Below, piece after piece: positions 45,086 to 53,171 of a stretch of DNA of 64,000 nt (its first letter is position 1; every line of letters begins with the position of its first letter). Made by a program: the position numbers and the translations under genes. Location: the NCBI GenBank assembly GCA_030848545.1, contig JAVDCA010000025.1, positions 51,318 through 115,317 on the forward strand, read 5' to 3'. The DNA is from Astrobacterium formosum (GTDB taxonomy: Bacteria > Pseudomonadota > Alphaproteobacteria > Rhizobiales > Xanthobacteraceae). The notes under the pieces were generated by a model. It saw only the letters and a program-made list of their open reading frames with translations. It was not told the origin of the DNA and did not search any database.

Positions 45086-45532
45086 CTAGTCTCCACTGCG
45101 GTCGAAAAATCCGGTGTGGCGGTTGACGACGAACCGCTCCACCAGGGATTTGTCCTTGGTGAGGATGTCGGCCACGATGGTGTCGGCATCCTTCTCCTTG
45201 ACGTCGCCGAGCTGGAGCCGGCTGTTGCCGCGCCAGGCGAGCCAGCGCTCGAGCCTTGTCTTGACGTCGTCGATGGAGAGCTTGAGGTCCGCGGGCGCTC
45301 CCCTCCAGCCGCCGTCGTAACCCCAGCCCGGTCCCCGGCCGCGGCCCATGAAGCCGGGCCCACCACCGCGCATGCCCCAACGCGGGCAATCAGGCCCGTA
45401 GCCCGGACCGTAGCCACCGCCCATGCCCCAGCCGCCGCCATAGGGCTGCGCGCCGACGGGCGTGCCGGCCAGCACCACCGCGATAACGGCGGCCGCGACG
45501 CCACTTGCGATCACGAAAGACCTGCGTGTCAT
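45086..45532 (-). CDS. Secreted Gly-rich protein with C-terminal helical domain
   Basis: This 148-residue precursor has a signal peptide cut near VGAQPYG, then a Gly/Tyr/Pro/Met/Trp-rich stretch (GGGYGPGYGPDCPRWGMRGG) and a compact helical domain (about 80-145, LKLSIDDVKTRLERWLAWRG). Glycine-, methionine- and aromatic-rich heads could hold metal or bind other envelope proteins; this is inference. I know no family name. It lies between a GYGP-repeat gene and the SHOCT gene. Confidence 0.82.
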   Translation of the reverse strand: MTRRSFVIASGVAAAVIAVVLAGTPVGAQPYGGGWGMGGGYGPGYGPDCPRWGMRGGGPGFMGRGRGPGWGYDGGWRGAPADLKLSIDDVKTRLERWLAWRGNSRLQLGDVKEKDADTIVADILTKDKSLVERFVVNRHTGFFDRSGD

Positions 45533-45556
45533 GATGACCTCCTGTTGTTGCCGGTA

Positions 45557-45865
45557 TCACCAGGTGCGGCCGGCACCCCAGCCGGGCCCATAGCCAGGTC
45601 CATAGCCAGGTCCATAGCCGGGTCCGCGCCGCCAGCCGGGTCCGTAACCGGGACCGTAGCCGCGCCCGGGGCCGCGCGCCCAACGCCCGTAGCCGGGCGG
45701 GTGGCGCATGTAGCCGGGGCCGTATTTCCGGTAGATCGGGCAGTCGGCGCGCAGATTGCCGCGCGCGCCGACCCCATAGGGTTGGGCATTGGCGGGGGCC
45801 GCGAAGGCCAGCGCCGCCATGGCGGCGGCGAGGCCTGCGCCGATGGCGAGAGTTGTGCGTTTCAT
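45557..45865 (-). CDS. Secreted GYGP-repeat protein
   Basis: This 102-residue precursor has a signal peptide (MKRTTLAIGAGLAAAMAALA, cut near ANAQPY) and a low-complexity tail of GPGYGPGYGPGW units encoded by repeated catagccaggtc-like DNA (about 45590-45640). A single Cys lies in RADCPIYRKYGPGY. Function is unknown. The start at 45865 begins the signal peptide. It leads the three-gene unit, with the nested palindromes just upstream. Confidence 0.8.
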   Translation of the reverse strand: MKRTTLAIGAGLAAAMAALAFAAPANAQPYGVGARGNLRADCPIYRKYGPGYMRHPPGYGRWARGPGRGYGPGYGPGWRRGPGYGPGYGPGYGPGWGAGRTW

Positions 45866-45924
45866 GTCCTGCCTCCTTTGCAGTCCGTCATTCACAAGGC
45901 GGAGTCTCGCGGCAGGCGGTCACT

Positions 45925-45989
45925 CGAATGTGTCGGTCCCTGCGGGGCTTTGTGACAAAGTTTGTCATGGGCGTGCTCCGACACATTCG
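45925..45989. promoter_or_regulatory. Nested palindromes between envelope genes and two-component system
   Basis: Outer arms CGAATGTGTCGG (45925-45936) and CCGACACATTCG (45978-45989) are a perfect 12 bp inverted repeat. Inside, TGACAAA-G-TTTGTCA (45953-45967) is a perfect palindrome. The inner one matches the CusR-type heavy-metal response box TGACAA-N2-TTGTCA except for one extra base in the centre. The site lies in the 175 bp between divergent starts (45865 and 46041). Confidence 0.65.
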
Positions 45990-46040
45990 GTTTCACGATC
46001 GCGCATCCGTAATCGGCCTCGTCTGGTCTATAGTGCCGGC

Positions 46041-46757
46041 ATGCAGGGTGGAGCCCATATCCTCGTCGTCGACGACCACCGCGAGATCCGCGAGCTCGTC
46101 TCGCGCGCCCTCGTCAAGGAAGGCTTTCGCGTCTCGACCGCCGGCGACGGACGCGCCATGCACAAGGTCTTGGCCGAGGCCAGGATCGACCTGATCCTGC
46201 TCGACCTGATGTTGCCGGGCGAGGACGGGCTGTCGTTGTGCCGCGGCCTGCGCGCCCACTCGGAAATCCCGATCATCATGCTGACCGCCAAGGGCGAGGA
46301 GGTCGACCGCGTCATCGGCCTGGAGATGGGCGCCGACGATTACCTGCCAAAGCCGTTCGGCAGTCGCGAACTCATCGCCCGCATCCGCGCCGTATTGCGT
46401 CGCGGACAGCGTGCGCTCATGGACGACGTGCCGCGCGCCGCCCGCTATCGCTTCGATCGCTGGGTGCTGGATACCGGCGCGCGCGAATTGATCGACCCCG
46501 GCGGCGTCGCGGTGCCGCTGTCGACCGGCGAATTCGACCTCCTGGTCGTGCTGCTCGAACATCCCCAGCGGGTCCTGAGCCGCGACCAGCTCCTCGATCT
46601 CGCCCGCGGCCGTGCCGCCAACGCCTTCGACCGCGCCATCGACACCCAGGTAAGCCGGCTGCGCAAGAAGATCGAGGCCGATCCGACCGACCCGAAGATC
46701 ATCAAGACGGTGTGGGGCGGCGGCTACACGCTGACCGCGCCGGTGAGCCGCGCATGA
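46041..46757 (+). CDS. OmpR/PhoB-family response regulator
   Basis: This 238-residue regulator has a receiver domain with ILVVDDHREIRELV, the phospho-acceptor Asp in LILLDLMLPGEDG and KPF in DDYLPKPFGSREL, then an OmpR winged helix (about 135-235, DTQVSRLRKKIEADP, WGGGYTL). The start MQGGAHILVVDD (46041) was chosen; the frame is open upstream through the operator region. Its stop overlaps the kinase start by ATGA. The nested palindromes directly upstream are its probable binding site. Confidence 0.94.
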   Translation: MQGGAHILVVDDHREIRELVSRALVKEGFRVSTAGDGRAMHKVLAEARIDLILLDLMLPGEDGLSLCRGLRAHSEIPIIMLTAKGEEVDRVIGLEMGADDYLPKPFGSRELIARIRAVLRRGQRALMDDVPRAARYRFDRWVLDTGARELIDPGGVAVPLSTGEFDLLVVLLEHPQRVLSRDQLLDLARGRAANAFDRAIDTQVSRLRKKIEADPTDPKIIKTVWGGGYTLTAPVSRA

Positions 46758-48193
46758 AGCGCCTCCTCCCCGACAGCCTCATTGGCCGGCTCATGCTGGT
46801 GCTGATGGCGGGCCTGATCGTCTCCCACGGGGTCGGCTGGTGGATCTATGCGATCGACCGCGAGGCGGCGGTGCGCGAGGTCGGCGGCTTCGCGGTGGCG
46901 CAGCGCATCGCCAATCTGGCCCGGCTCGTCGACGAAGCGCCGGCGGACTGGCGCGAACGCATCGTTGTCGCCACAAGCGACGCCGGCTTCCGGCTGTCGC
47001 TCGCCTCGCAACCGCCGGGCTTTTCGCAGTCGGCCGACGCCGGCCCGGTCGCGGCGGCGATCCAGGCCTATCTGACCGAACGCGTGTCGGCCGGCGGCGA
47101 CGGCCGTTCCGTCTCCGCCTCCGCACGCACGATCGAGCGGGCATCCGAACGCGGACATGGACACGGCATGGGCTGGGGCCGCACCATGAACATGCTCGGC
47201 ATGGGGCCGGCGCAGGGTTACGGCCGCGGCCGCTTCGCCGCCATGGGCGAAGCCCTGGTGGCGCTCGACGTCGCGGTGCCGCTGTCGGGAGGCCAGTGGC
47301 TTTTGGCCAGCACCGCTTTGCCGGAAGCAAGTCCGGTCTATTCACGCCAGTTCGTCGTCTCCATGGCGGTGATGGCGCTCGTGATCATCCTGGCGTCCAT
47401 CTGGGCCGCTCGCCGGGTAACGGCGCCGCTCGCCGACCTCGCGAGCGCGGCACAGCGGCTCGGCCGCGACGTCCATGCGCCGCCGATCCCGGAGACCGGC
47501 ACGCGCGAAACCCGCCAGGCTTCGCGCGCCTTCAACGACATGCAGACGCGGCTGCGCGAGCTGATCGACAACCGTACCCGCCTCCTGGCGGCGATCTCGC
47601 ACGACCTGCGCACGCCGCTCACCTTGCTGCGGCTGCGCACCGAAAACGTCGCCGAAGCGGACGAGCGCGACCGCATGCTCGCCACCCTCGCCGAGATGGA
47701 GGCGTTGATCGCCACCACGCTGCAATATGCCCGCGACGAGATCGCCAGCGAGCCGGAGCGGGCCATCGACGTCGCGGCGCTGCTCGCGAGCCTCGCCGAC
47801 GACATGAGCGATGCGGGCCTCGACGTGACCCTGACGCCGGCGCCGGCGACGGCGATCCGATGCCGGCCGACGGCACTCAAGCGCGCCCTGCGCAATCTCC
47901 TCGACAATGCGGTCAAGTACGGCACGCGGGCGCGCGTCGCGCTGCGCGACATAGGGCCTGAGGCCGAGATCACCATCGACGACGACGGCCCGGGGCTCGC
48001 CCCGGAGGAGATCGCGCGCGTGTTCGAGCCGTTCTATCGGGTCGAGGGCTCGCGCAGCCGCGACACCGGCGGCATCGGGCTCGGGCTCGCCATCACGCGC
48101 TCGCTGATCGAACGGCAGGGCGGCAGCGTGACGCTCGCCAACCGGACCGGCGGCGGCCTGCGCGCGAGCGTCCGGCTGCCGAAGGCTCTCTGA
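46754..48193 (+). CDS. Sensor histidine kinase with His/Met/Gly-rich periplasmic loop
   Basis: This 479-residue kinase has two spans (about 10-32 and 200-220), a periplasmic sensor, HAMP, HisKA with His283 in AAISHDLRTPLT, and HATPase (NLLDNAVKYG, DDGPGLAP, GIGLGLAITRS). The sensor loop at about residues 134-160 reads GHGHGMGWGRTMNMLGMGPA, then QGYGRGRF, a likely metal site and similar in composition to the divergent secreted GYGP proteins. A copper or other soft-metal signal is my inference. Confidence 0.93.
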   Translation: MKRLLPDSLIGRLMLVLMAGLIVSHGVGWWIYAIDREAAVREVGGFAVAQRIANLARLVDEAPADWRERIVVATSDAGFRLSLASQPPGFSQSADAGPVAAAIQAYLTERVSAGGDGRSVSASARTIERASERGHGHGMGWGRTMNMLGMGPAQGYGRGRFAAMGEALVALDVAVPLSGGQWLLASTALPEASPVYSRQFVVSMAVMALVIILASIWAARRVTAPLADLASAAQRLGRDVHAPPIPETGTRETRQASRAFNDMQTRLRELIDNRTRLLAAISHDLRTPLTLLRLRTENVAEADERDRMLATLAEMEALIATTLQYARDEIASEPERAIDVAALLASLADDMSDAGLDVTLTPAPATAIRCRPTALKRALRNLLDNAVKYGTRARVALRDIGPEAEITIDDDGPGLAPEEIARVFEPFYRVEGSRSRDTGGIGLGLAITRSLIERQGGSVTLANRTGGGLRASVRLPKAL

Positions 48194-48287
48194 TTCCGGA
48201 GCGCCCCTTAGGCGACATATCGGAATTTCCTCGCCGCCACGACGCTGGCAGATTCGTCCCCGGCTCAAAGCTTCGAGGACCCCCGCA

Positions 48288-48473
48288 ATGCCCGCAGCGA
48301 TCGCCGCCCTGCATCCGCGTTTTGCCAGGTCCGCCGGGGCTGCCGATGCTCCGGCGTGGCGCCGCCACCTGCGCAACGCCTTGGCGCGGATGTGCGATCC
48401 CTACCGGCCGGAACTGCACTACATGCGCGGGCCCGGGCCCAAATGGCGGCAGAAGCACGGGTTGGGCGCGTAG
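48288..48473 (+). CDS. Small basic hypothetical protein
   Basis: A 61-residue frame begins MPAAIAALHPRFARSAG and has an Arg/Trp-rich middle (APAWRRHLRNALARMCDPYR) ending RGPGPKWRQKHGLGA. Codon use is like neighbouring genes. It follows the kinase by 94 bp in the same direction. I do not recognise a family. It may be a real small gene; evidence is limited to the start codon, composition and a hairpin about 30 bp after its stop. Confidence 0.5.
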   Translation: MPAAIAALHPRFARSAGAADAPAWRRHLRNALARMCDPYRPELHYMRGPGPKWRQKHGLGA

Positions 48474-48503
48474 CTTAAGACAATCATATTTGTGGTGAGG
48501 GGT

Positions 48504-48532
48504 GCATGGCCGGGGCTCGTCCCCGGCCATGC
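48504..48532. repeat. Perfect GC hairpin GCATGGCCGGGG/CCCCGGCCATGC
   Basis: A 12 bp perfect stem (48504-48515, 48521-48532) with loop ctcgt, about 30 bp after the small gene's stop. It may act as a transcription stop or be a small member of the palindromic repeats. Confidence 0.65.
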
Positions 48533-48580
48533 TGTTTCGAGGGAGCCGATCTCATACCAACAGCACTGGCCCATGACCTT

Positions 48581-48709
48581 CATCCTGAGGTGCGAGCGTA
48601 AGCGAGCCTCGAAGGATGAAAGGCCCGGGCCGTCGCCCTTCGAGGCTCGGCCCCCGCAGCCAAGTGTACGCAGGCTGCGCCTGCTATGGGCCGAGCACCT
48701 CAGGGTGAC
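48581..48709. repeat. Palindromic repeat, CATCCTGAGGTGC family
   Basis: Outer arms catcctgaggtgc (48581-48593) and gcacctcagggtgac (48695-48709) with inner arms cgagcctcgaagg / cccttcgaggctcg. Flanks cataccaacag/cgttggtatca are also inverted. A related element is at 57869-57967. No gene is seen in 48474-48773. Confidence 0.75.
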
Positions 48710-48773
48710 GGGCAGAGTGAGTCATTCTCGACTGCCGTTGGTATCATTTCGAATTCGCTTGAACGACTCCGTC

Positions 48774-49490
48774 CTACGCGCGGTGCCAATTGACGCAGAA
48801 ATCTTCGAGGCTGACGAAACGCGCCATGGGTTCGGCATCCGCCGCAACGGTTACGCCCTTGCCGGGGCGGCCATGGCGCCGGTCTATCCAAACGACGTCC
48901 AGTCCGATCTCATTGCCTGGAGCAACGTCGTGAAAGCGGCTTTGGGCGAGGTGGAGCACGTCCGATTTCACGATGCCCTTCTTTCCGAGCTCCTTAAACA
49001 GCGCCTCGAACATCGCGCGATCCGGCTTATACGCACCGACCATTTCGGCGGTGACGATGGTGTCGATCAGCCCCCCGAGCCGCACATGAGTATCAGCGAA
49101 CGACGCATTATCGACATTCGATACAACGCCGAGGTGCAGTCCCAGGCTCTTCAAGTAACGAAGACCGTCAATCGTGTCGGCGAAGGCGGGCCAATCGCCG
49201 ACGTGAGCGGCGAAGGCGTCCAACTCCCGGGCCGAAATCGCGCCGCCGAGATCCGTCACGGTTGCAGCCATCGCATCCCGGATAACGTCGCGGTAGTTCT
49301 TGAAAGGGCGGACGCGTTGATTCGCATATTGGTGCTCTGCAAAGCGGCCGATCACATCGGCAACCGTACCGGCGAATCCCGTGCGCACCGCCCATGGGCC
49401 GAGAAAATTAGCGACTCCCGTATCCCAATCAATCAACGTACCGAAACAATCAAATGTGATGGCCTTGTAGCCCGTAAGGTCGAGCGACAT
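48774..49490 (-). CDS. HAD-superfamily type II haloacid dehalogenase
   Basis: This 238-residue hydrolase has the nucleophile Asp in FDCFGTLIDWDTG, the Ser/Asn motif in LGVVSNVDNASF, the Lys in GAYKPDRAMFEAL, and acidic motif IV near HDVAPGNEIGLDVVWIDR. The start MSLDLTGYKA (49490) has GGAGG at ideal distance. The gene has visibly lower GC and softer codon use than its neighbours, so it may be a later arrival. The natural substrate is unknown. Confidence 0.9.
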   Translation of the reverse strand: MSLDLTGYKAITFDCFGTLIDWDTGVANFLGPWAVRTGFAGTVADVIGRFAEHQYANQRVRPFKNYRDVIRDAMAATVTDLGGAISARELDAFAAHVGDWPAFADTIDGLRYLKSLGLHLGVVSNVDNASFADTHVRLGGLIDTIVTAEMVGAYKPDRAMFEALFKELGKKGIVKSDVLHLAQSRFHDVAPGNEIGLDVVWIDRRHGRPGKGVTVAADAEPMARFVSLEDFCVNWHRA

Positions 49491-49655
49491 GTTTCCTCCG
49501 TTCCGCATTGCGCGAGGTGCCAGCTTAACCGGGATTATGCACTGATGTGAGGAACCTGACGGCAACTGCAGCGGGAAGCGGCCACTTCGCATAACCCACA
49601 GGACGGGTCGAGCCGAGGTCTCGAACTACGCCACGCTTGGCTCTAAACTCGCGGC

Positions 49656-52313
49656 GTGAACCGCCCCGAGCCGCCGCCAACGCCGCCACTCCTGCCGGAG
49701 CGCTTTGCGCGCTGGTTTTCCGCGCGCGGATGGGCGCCGCGGGACCACCAGCTGGAACTTCTGCGACGTGCCCGCGCCGGGCGATCCACCCTGCTGATCG
49801 CACCGACCGGCGGCGGCAAGACCCTGGCCGGATTCCTGCCCACCCTGGTGGAACTGAGCGAGGGCCTCGCCTCTCCCCTATCTGGCTTGCGGGGGAGGGT
49901 CAGGGCGGGGGAAATGCCGAGTGCTCCGAATTCCGCCGGCGACCCCCTCCCCAGCCCTCCCCCGCAAGCGGGGGAGGGAACAGACAGTGTTCGCGGCGGG
50001 GACCGTGCCCTCCCCCGTCTTCCCGGCCTGCACACCCTCTACATCTCGCCCTTGAAGGCGCTGGCGACCGATGTGGAGCGCAACCTGGCACGGCCGGTCG
50101 CCGAGATGGGGCTCCCGATCACCATCGAGACCCGCACCGGCGACACGCCAGCGTCGAAACGCACCCGCCAGCGCCATCATCCGCCCGACATTCTCCTCAC
50201 CACGCCCGAACAGCTCGCGCTCCTTCTCGCCAGTGCCGACGCCCCCCATCTGTTCGGCACGCTCAAGCGCGTGGTGCTCGACGAACTGCACGCGCTCGTG
50301 ACATCGAAGCGCGGCGACCTCCTCTCGCTCGGGCTCGCGCGCCTGTTCACGCTCGCCCCGGCACTCACGATGGTCGGCCTGTCGGCGACCGTCGCCGATC
50401 CGCACGAGCTCGCCCGCTTCCTGGTGCCGCAACCGGATGGCGGCACGGCCAGCGCCGACCTGATCATGGCCGGCGGCGGCGCGGCGCCCATCGTCGCCAT
50501 GCTGGATTCCGCCGAGCGTGTCCCCTGGGCGGGCCACTCGGCGCGCCATGCTCTGGCGGAAATCTACGCCACCATCGGTCGCCACAAGACCACGCTCGTG
50601 TTCGTCAACACCCGCATGCAGGCGGAGATGATTTTTCAGGAGCTGTGGCGCATCAATGACGACAACCTCGCCATCGCGCTCCATCACGGCTCTCTGGACG
50701 TCACCCAGCGCCGCAGGGTCGAGGCCGCCATGTCGGCCGGGCAGCTGCGCGCCGTCGTGTGCACATCGTCCCTCGACCTCGGCATCGACTGGGGCGACGT
50801 CGACCTCGTCGTCAATGTGGGCGCCCCCAAGGGATCGAGCCGGCTCCTGCAGCGCATCGGCCGCGCCAACCACCGCCTCGACGAGCCCTCCGAAGCCGTG
50901 CTGGTGCCGGCCAACCGCTTCGAGGTCCTGGAGTGCCGCGCCGCGATCGACGCCGTCGCCGACGGCGCCCAGGACACGCCACCGCTACGCACCGGCGGCC
51001 TCGACGTCCTCGCCCAGCATGTGCTCGGCTGCGCCTGCGGGGCCCCGTTCCGCGCCGACGATCTCTTCGCCGAGGTCAGGACGGCGGCACCCTATGTGGA
51101 TCTGACGCGCGTCGACTTCGATGCCGCGGTGGATTTCGTCGCCACCGGCGGCTATGCGCTCAAGGCCTATGAGCGCTTCGCGAAGATACGCCAGGATACA
51201 CAGGGGCGCTGGCGGGTGAGCAACCCGCGCATCGCGCAGCAATACCGCATGAATGTCGGCACCATCGTGGAAGCCGACATGCTCAAGATCCGCCTGGTGC
51301 GCTCGCGCCACGCGGGCCGCGGTCACACCGGCCCGATCGGCCGCGGCGGACGCCTGCTCGGCGAAGTGGAGGAATATTTCATCGAGCAGCTCGTGCCCGG
51401 CAACACCTTCGTGTTCGCCGGCGAGGTGCTGCGCTACGAGGCCCTGGTGGAAAACGAGGTCTATGTCTCGCGCACCTACGACGAGGACCCGCAGATCCCC
51501 TCCTACGAGGGCGGCAAATTTCCGCTGTCCACCTATCTCGCCGCGCGCGTGCGCGATCTCCTCGCCGATCCGGCGCAATGGAAGAAGCTCCCCGCCCAGG
51601 TGCGCGAGTGGCTGGGCTTCCAGCGGTGGAAGAGCCTCGTCCCCAACGCCTCCGACCTCCTGGTCGAGACCTTTCCGCGCGCCGACAAGAATTACCTGGT
51701 CTGCTACCCCTTCGAAGGCCGGCTCGCCCACCAGACGTTGGGCATGCTGTTGACGCGCCGGCTCGAACGGGCGCGGCTGCGCCCGCTCGGCTTCGTCGCC
51801 AACGAATATGCGCTGGCGGTCTGGGGTCTCGGCGACCTCGCCCGCGCGGTGCGCACCGGCGAACTCTCCCTCGCCACCCTGTTCGACGAGGACATGCTGG
51901 GCGACGATCTCGAAGCATGGCTGGCCGAATCGGCGCTGATGAAGCGCACCTTCCGCACCTGCGCCATCATCGCCGGCCTGATCGATCGCCGCTTTCCCGG
52001 CAAGGAGAAGACGCGCCGGCAGATGACCATCTCGACCGACCTCGTCTACGACGTGCTGCGCAAGCACCAGAGCGACCACATCCTCCTGCGCGCCGCCCGC
52101 GCCGATGCCGCCACCGGGCTCCTCGACATCCGCCGGCTCGGCACCATGCTGACGCGCATCCGGGGGCGAATCGTGCATAAGGCGCTCGACCACGTCTCGC
52201 CGCTCGCGGTTCCGGTCATGCTGGAGATCGGCCGCGAGAACGTCTATGGGGAGGCCTCCGACGAACTTTTGGCCGAGGCCGAGGCGGAACTCGTGAAGGA
52301 AGCGATGCAGTGA
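49656..52313 (+). CDS. Ligase-associated DEXH-box helicase Lhr-type, with in-frame repeat insertion
   Basis: This 885-residue ATP-dependent 3'-5' helicase has Walker A LLIAPTGGGKT (about 47-56), the DEXH motif VVLDELHAL, VGLSATVAD, and SSLDLGIDWG / QRIGRANHR in the second RecA domain, with the Lhr core after. Residues about 73-120 are unusual: the coding DNA (49871-50015) is a copy of the genome's dispersed palindromic repeat and reads PLPSPPPQAGEG. It starts at GTG 49656 and overlaps pdeM by GTGA. It acts with the ligase and nuclease in DNA-damage response. Confidence 0.94.
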   Translation: MNRPEPPPTPPLLPERFARWFSARGWAPRDHQLELLRRARAGRSTLLIAPTGGGKTLAGFLPTLVELSEGLASPLSGLRGRVRAGEMPSAPNSAGDPLPSPPPQAGEGTDSVRGGDRALPRLPGLHTLYISPLKALATDVERNLARPVAEMGLPITIETRTGDTPASKRTRQRHHPPDILLTTPEQLALLLASADAPHLFGTLKRVVLDELHALVTSKRGDLLSLGLARLFTLAPALTMVGLSATVADPHELARFLVPQPDGGTASADLIMAGGGAAPIVAMLDSAERVPWAGHSARHALAEIYATIGRHKTTLVFVNTRMQAEMIFQELWRINDDNLAIALHHGSLDVTQRRRVEAAMSAGQLRAVVCTSSLDLGIDWGDVDLVVNVGAPKGSSRLLQRIGRANHRLDEPSEAVLVPANRFEVLECRAAIDAVADGAQDTPPLRTGGLDVLAQHVLGCACGAPFRADDLFAEVRTAAPYVDLTRVDFDAAVDFVATGGYALKAYERFAKIRQDTQGRWRVSNPRIAQQYRMNVGTIVEADMLKIRLVRSRHAGRGHTGPIGRGGRLLGEVEEYFIEQLVPGNTFVFAGEVLRYEALVENEVYVSRTYDEDPQIPSYEGGKFPLSTYLAARVRDLLADPAQWKKLPAQVREWLGFQRWKSLVPNASDLLVETFPRADKNYLVCYPFEGRLAHQTLGMLLTRRLERARLRPLGFVANEYALAVWGLGDLARAVRTGELSLATLFDEDMLGDDLEAWLAESALMKRTFRTCAIIAGLIDRRFPGKEKTRRQMTISTDLVYDVLRKHQSDHILLRAARADAATGLLDIRRLGTMLTRIRGRIVHKALDHVSPLAVPVMLEIGRENVYGEASDELLAEAEAELVKEAMQ
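49871..50015. repeat. Palindromic repeat inserted in frame within lhr
   Basis: Arms 49885-49911 (gcttgcgggggagggtcagg...) and 49943-49969 (...agccctcccccgcaagc) are 27 bp near-perfect inverted copies, and match arms 59986-60012 and 60037-60063 in an intergenic copy. The frame stays open through the element, which adds roughly 45-48 residues between helicase motifs I and Ia. Confidence 0.85.
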
Positions 52314-53050
52314 CGCGCCTGGCGGTGCAATTCGAAGGGACCGTGCATGGAGACGCCGCGCCGACCACGCGAGGGGCCTGCGCCGACATCACCGTCAACG
52401 GCGCCGTCCTCGTCGCCGATTGCGCGGGTGTCCTCTACTGGCCCGCCGAGCGGACGCTGATCGTCGCCGATCTGCATCTGGAAAAAGGCTCGGCTTTCGC
52501 CGGCCGCGGCATGCTGCTGCCGCCCTACGACACCGCCGAGACCCTGGCGCGTCTGTCCGATCCGCTGCGGCGTTACGCGCCGCGGCTCGTCGTCTGCCTG
52601 GGCGACAACTTTCATGACGACGGCGGCGCCGCCCGGCTCCTGCCTGACGACCGGGCCGCGCTCGGCGCCCTGCAAGCCGGGCGCGACTGGATCTGGATTG
52701 CCGGCAACCACGATCCCGCACCGGCCGCCGGCATCGGCGGCGCATTCGCCGGCGTCGTCGCCCTCGGAAACCTCGTGTTCCGGCATGAGCCCGTCACCGG
52801 GCCTTCCGACGGCGAGATCGCCGGCCACCTGCATCCCAGCGCCCGCGTCAGCCGGCGCGGCCGGTCGGTCGTGCGGCCCTGCTTCGCCACCGACGGCCGC
52901 CGCCTGGTGATGCCGGCCTTCGGGGCCTATGCGGGTGGCCTCGACATCCGCCACCGCGCCTTCGCGGGGTTGTTCGGCGGCGACGATTTTTCCGTCCACC
53001 TCATCGGCGGCCGGCGTATCTACGGGTTTCCGGCGTCGCGGTGTTTATGA
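52310..53050 (+). CDS. pdeM: Ligase-associated endonuclease PdeM (metallophosphatase)
   Basis: This 246-residue calcineurin-like metallo-esterase has IVADLHLEKG (D-x-H), CLGDNFHDDGG (GD), IAGNHDPAP (GNHD) and IAGHLHPSA (GHxH), so the two-metal site is complete. It is the nuclease partner in the ligase-associated DNA-damage set. It starts at a GTG overlapping the lhr stop by four bases. A 40-residue N-terminal extension precedes the core. A palindromic repeat follows. Confidence 0.92.
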   Translation: MTRLAVQFEGTVHGDAAPTTRGACADITVNGAVLVADCAGVLYWPAERTLIVADLHLEKGSAFAGRGMLLPPYDTAETLARLSDPLRRYAPRLVVCLGDNFHDDGGAARLLPDDRAALGALQAGRDWIWIAGNHDPAPAAGIGGAFAGVVALGNLVFRHEPVTGPSDGEIAGHLHPSARVSRRGRSVVRPCFATDGRRLVMPAFGAYAGGLDIRHRAFAGLFGGDDFSVHLIGGRRIYGFPASRCL

Positions 53051-53063
53051 AACGCAATTCTGG

Positions 53064-53163
53064 GTCATTCCGGGGCGCGCGATAGCGCGAACCCGGAATC
53101 CAGCCGCAGGCTCCGAGTTCGTGGCTAGATTCCGGGTTCGGCCTTTGGCCGCCCCGGAATGAC
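53064..53163. repeat. Palindromic repeat, GTCATTCCGGGG family
   Basis: Ends gtcattccgggg and ccccggaatgac are perfect inverted copies, with inner arms cccggaatcca / tagattccggg. A longer relative is at 56734-56871. It lies between the convergent pdeM and HDAC-family genes. Confidence 0.85.
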
Positions 53164-53171
53164 CGCAGAAG

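Noticed and set aside
53064..53163. Palindromic repeats considered as insertion sequences or phage attachment sites
   Set aside because: No transposase, integrase or tRNA-end duplication is linked; tRNA-Gly at 8583-8657 has no adjacent integrase or repeated 3' end.
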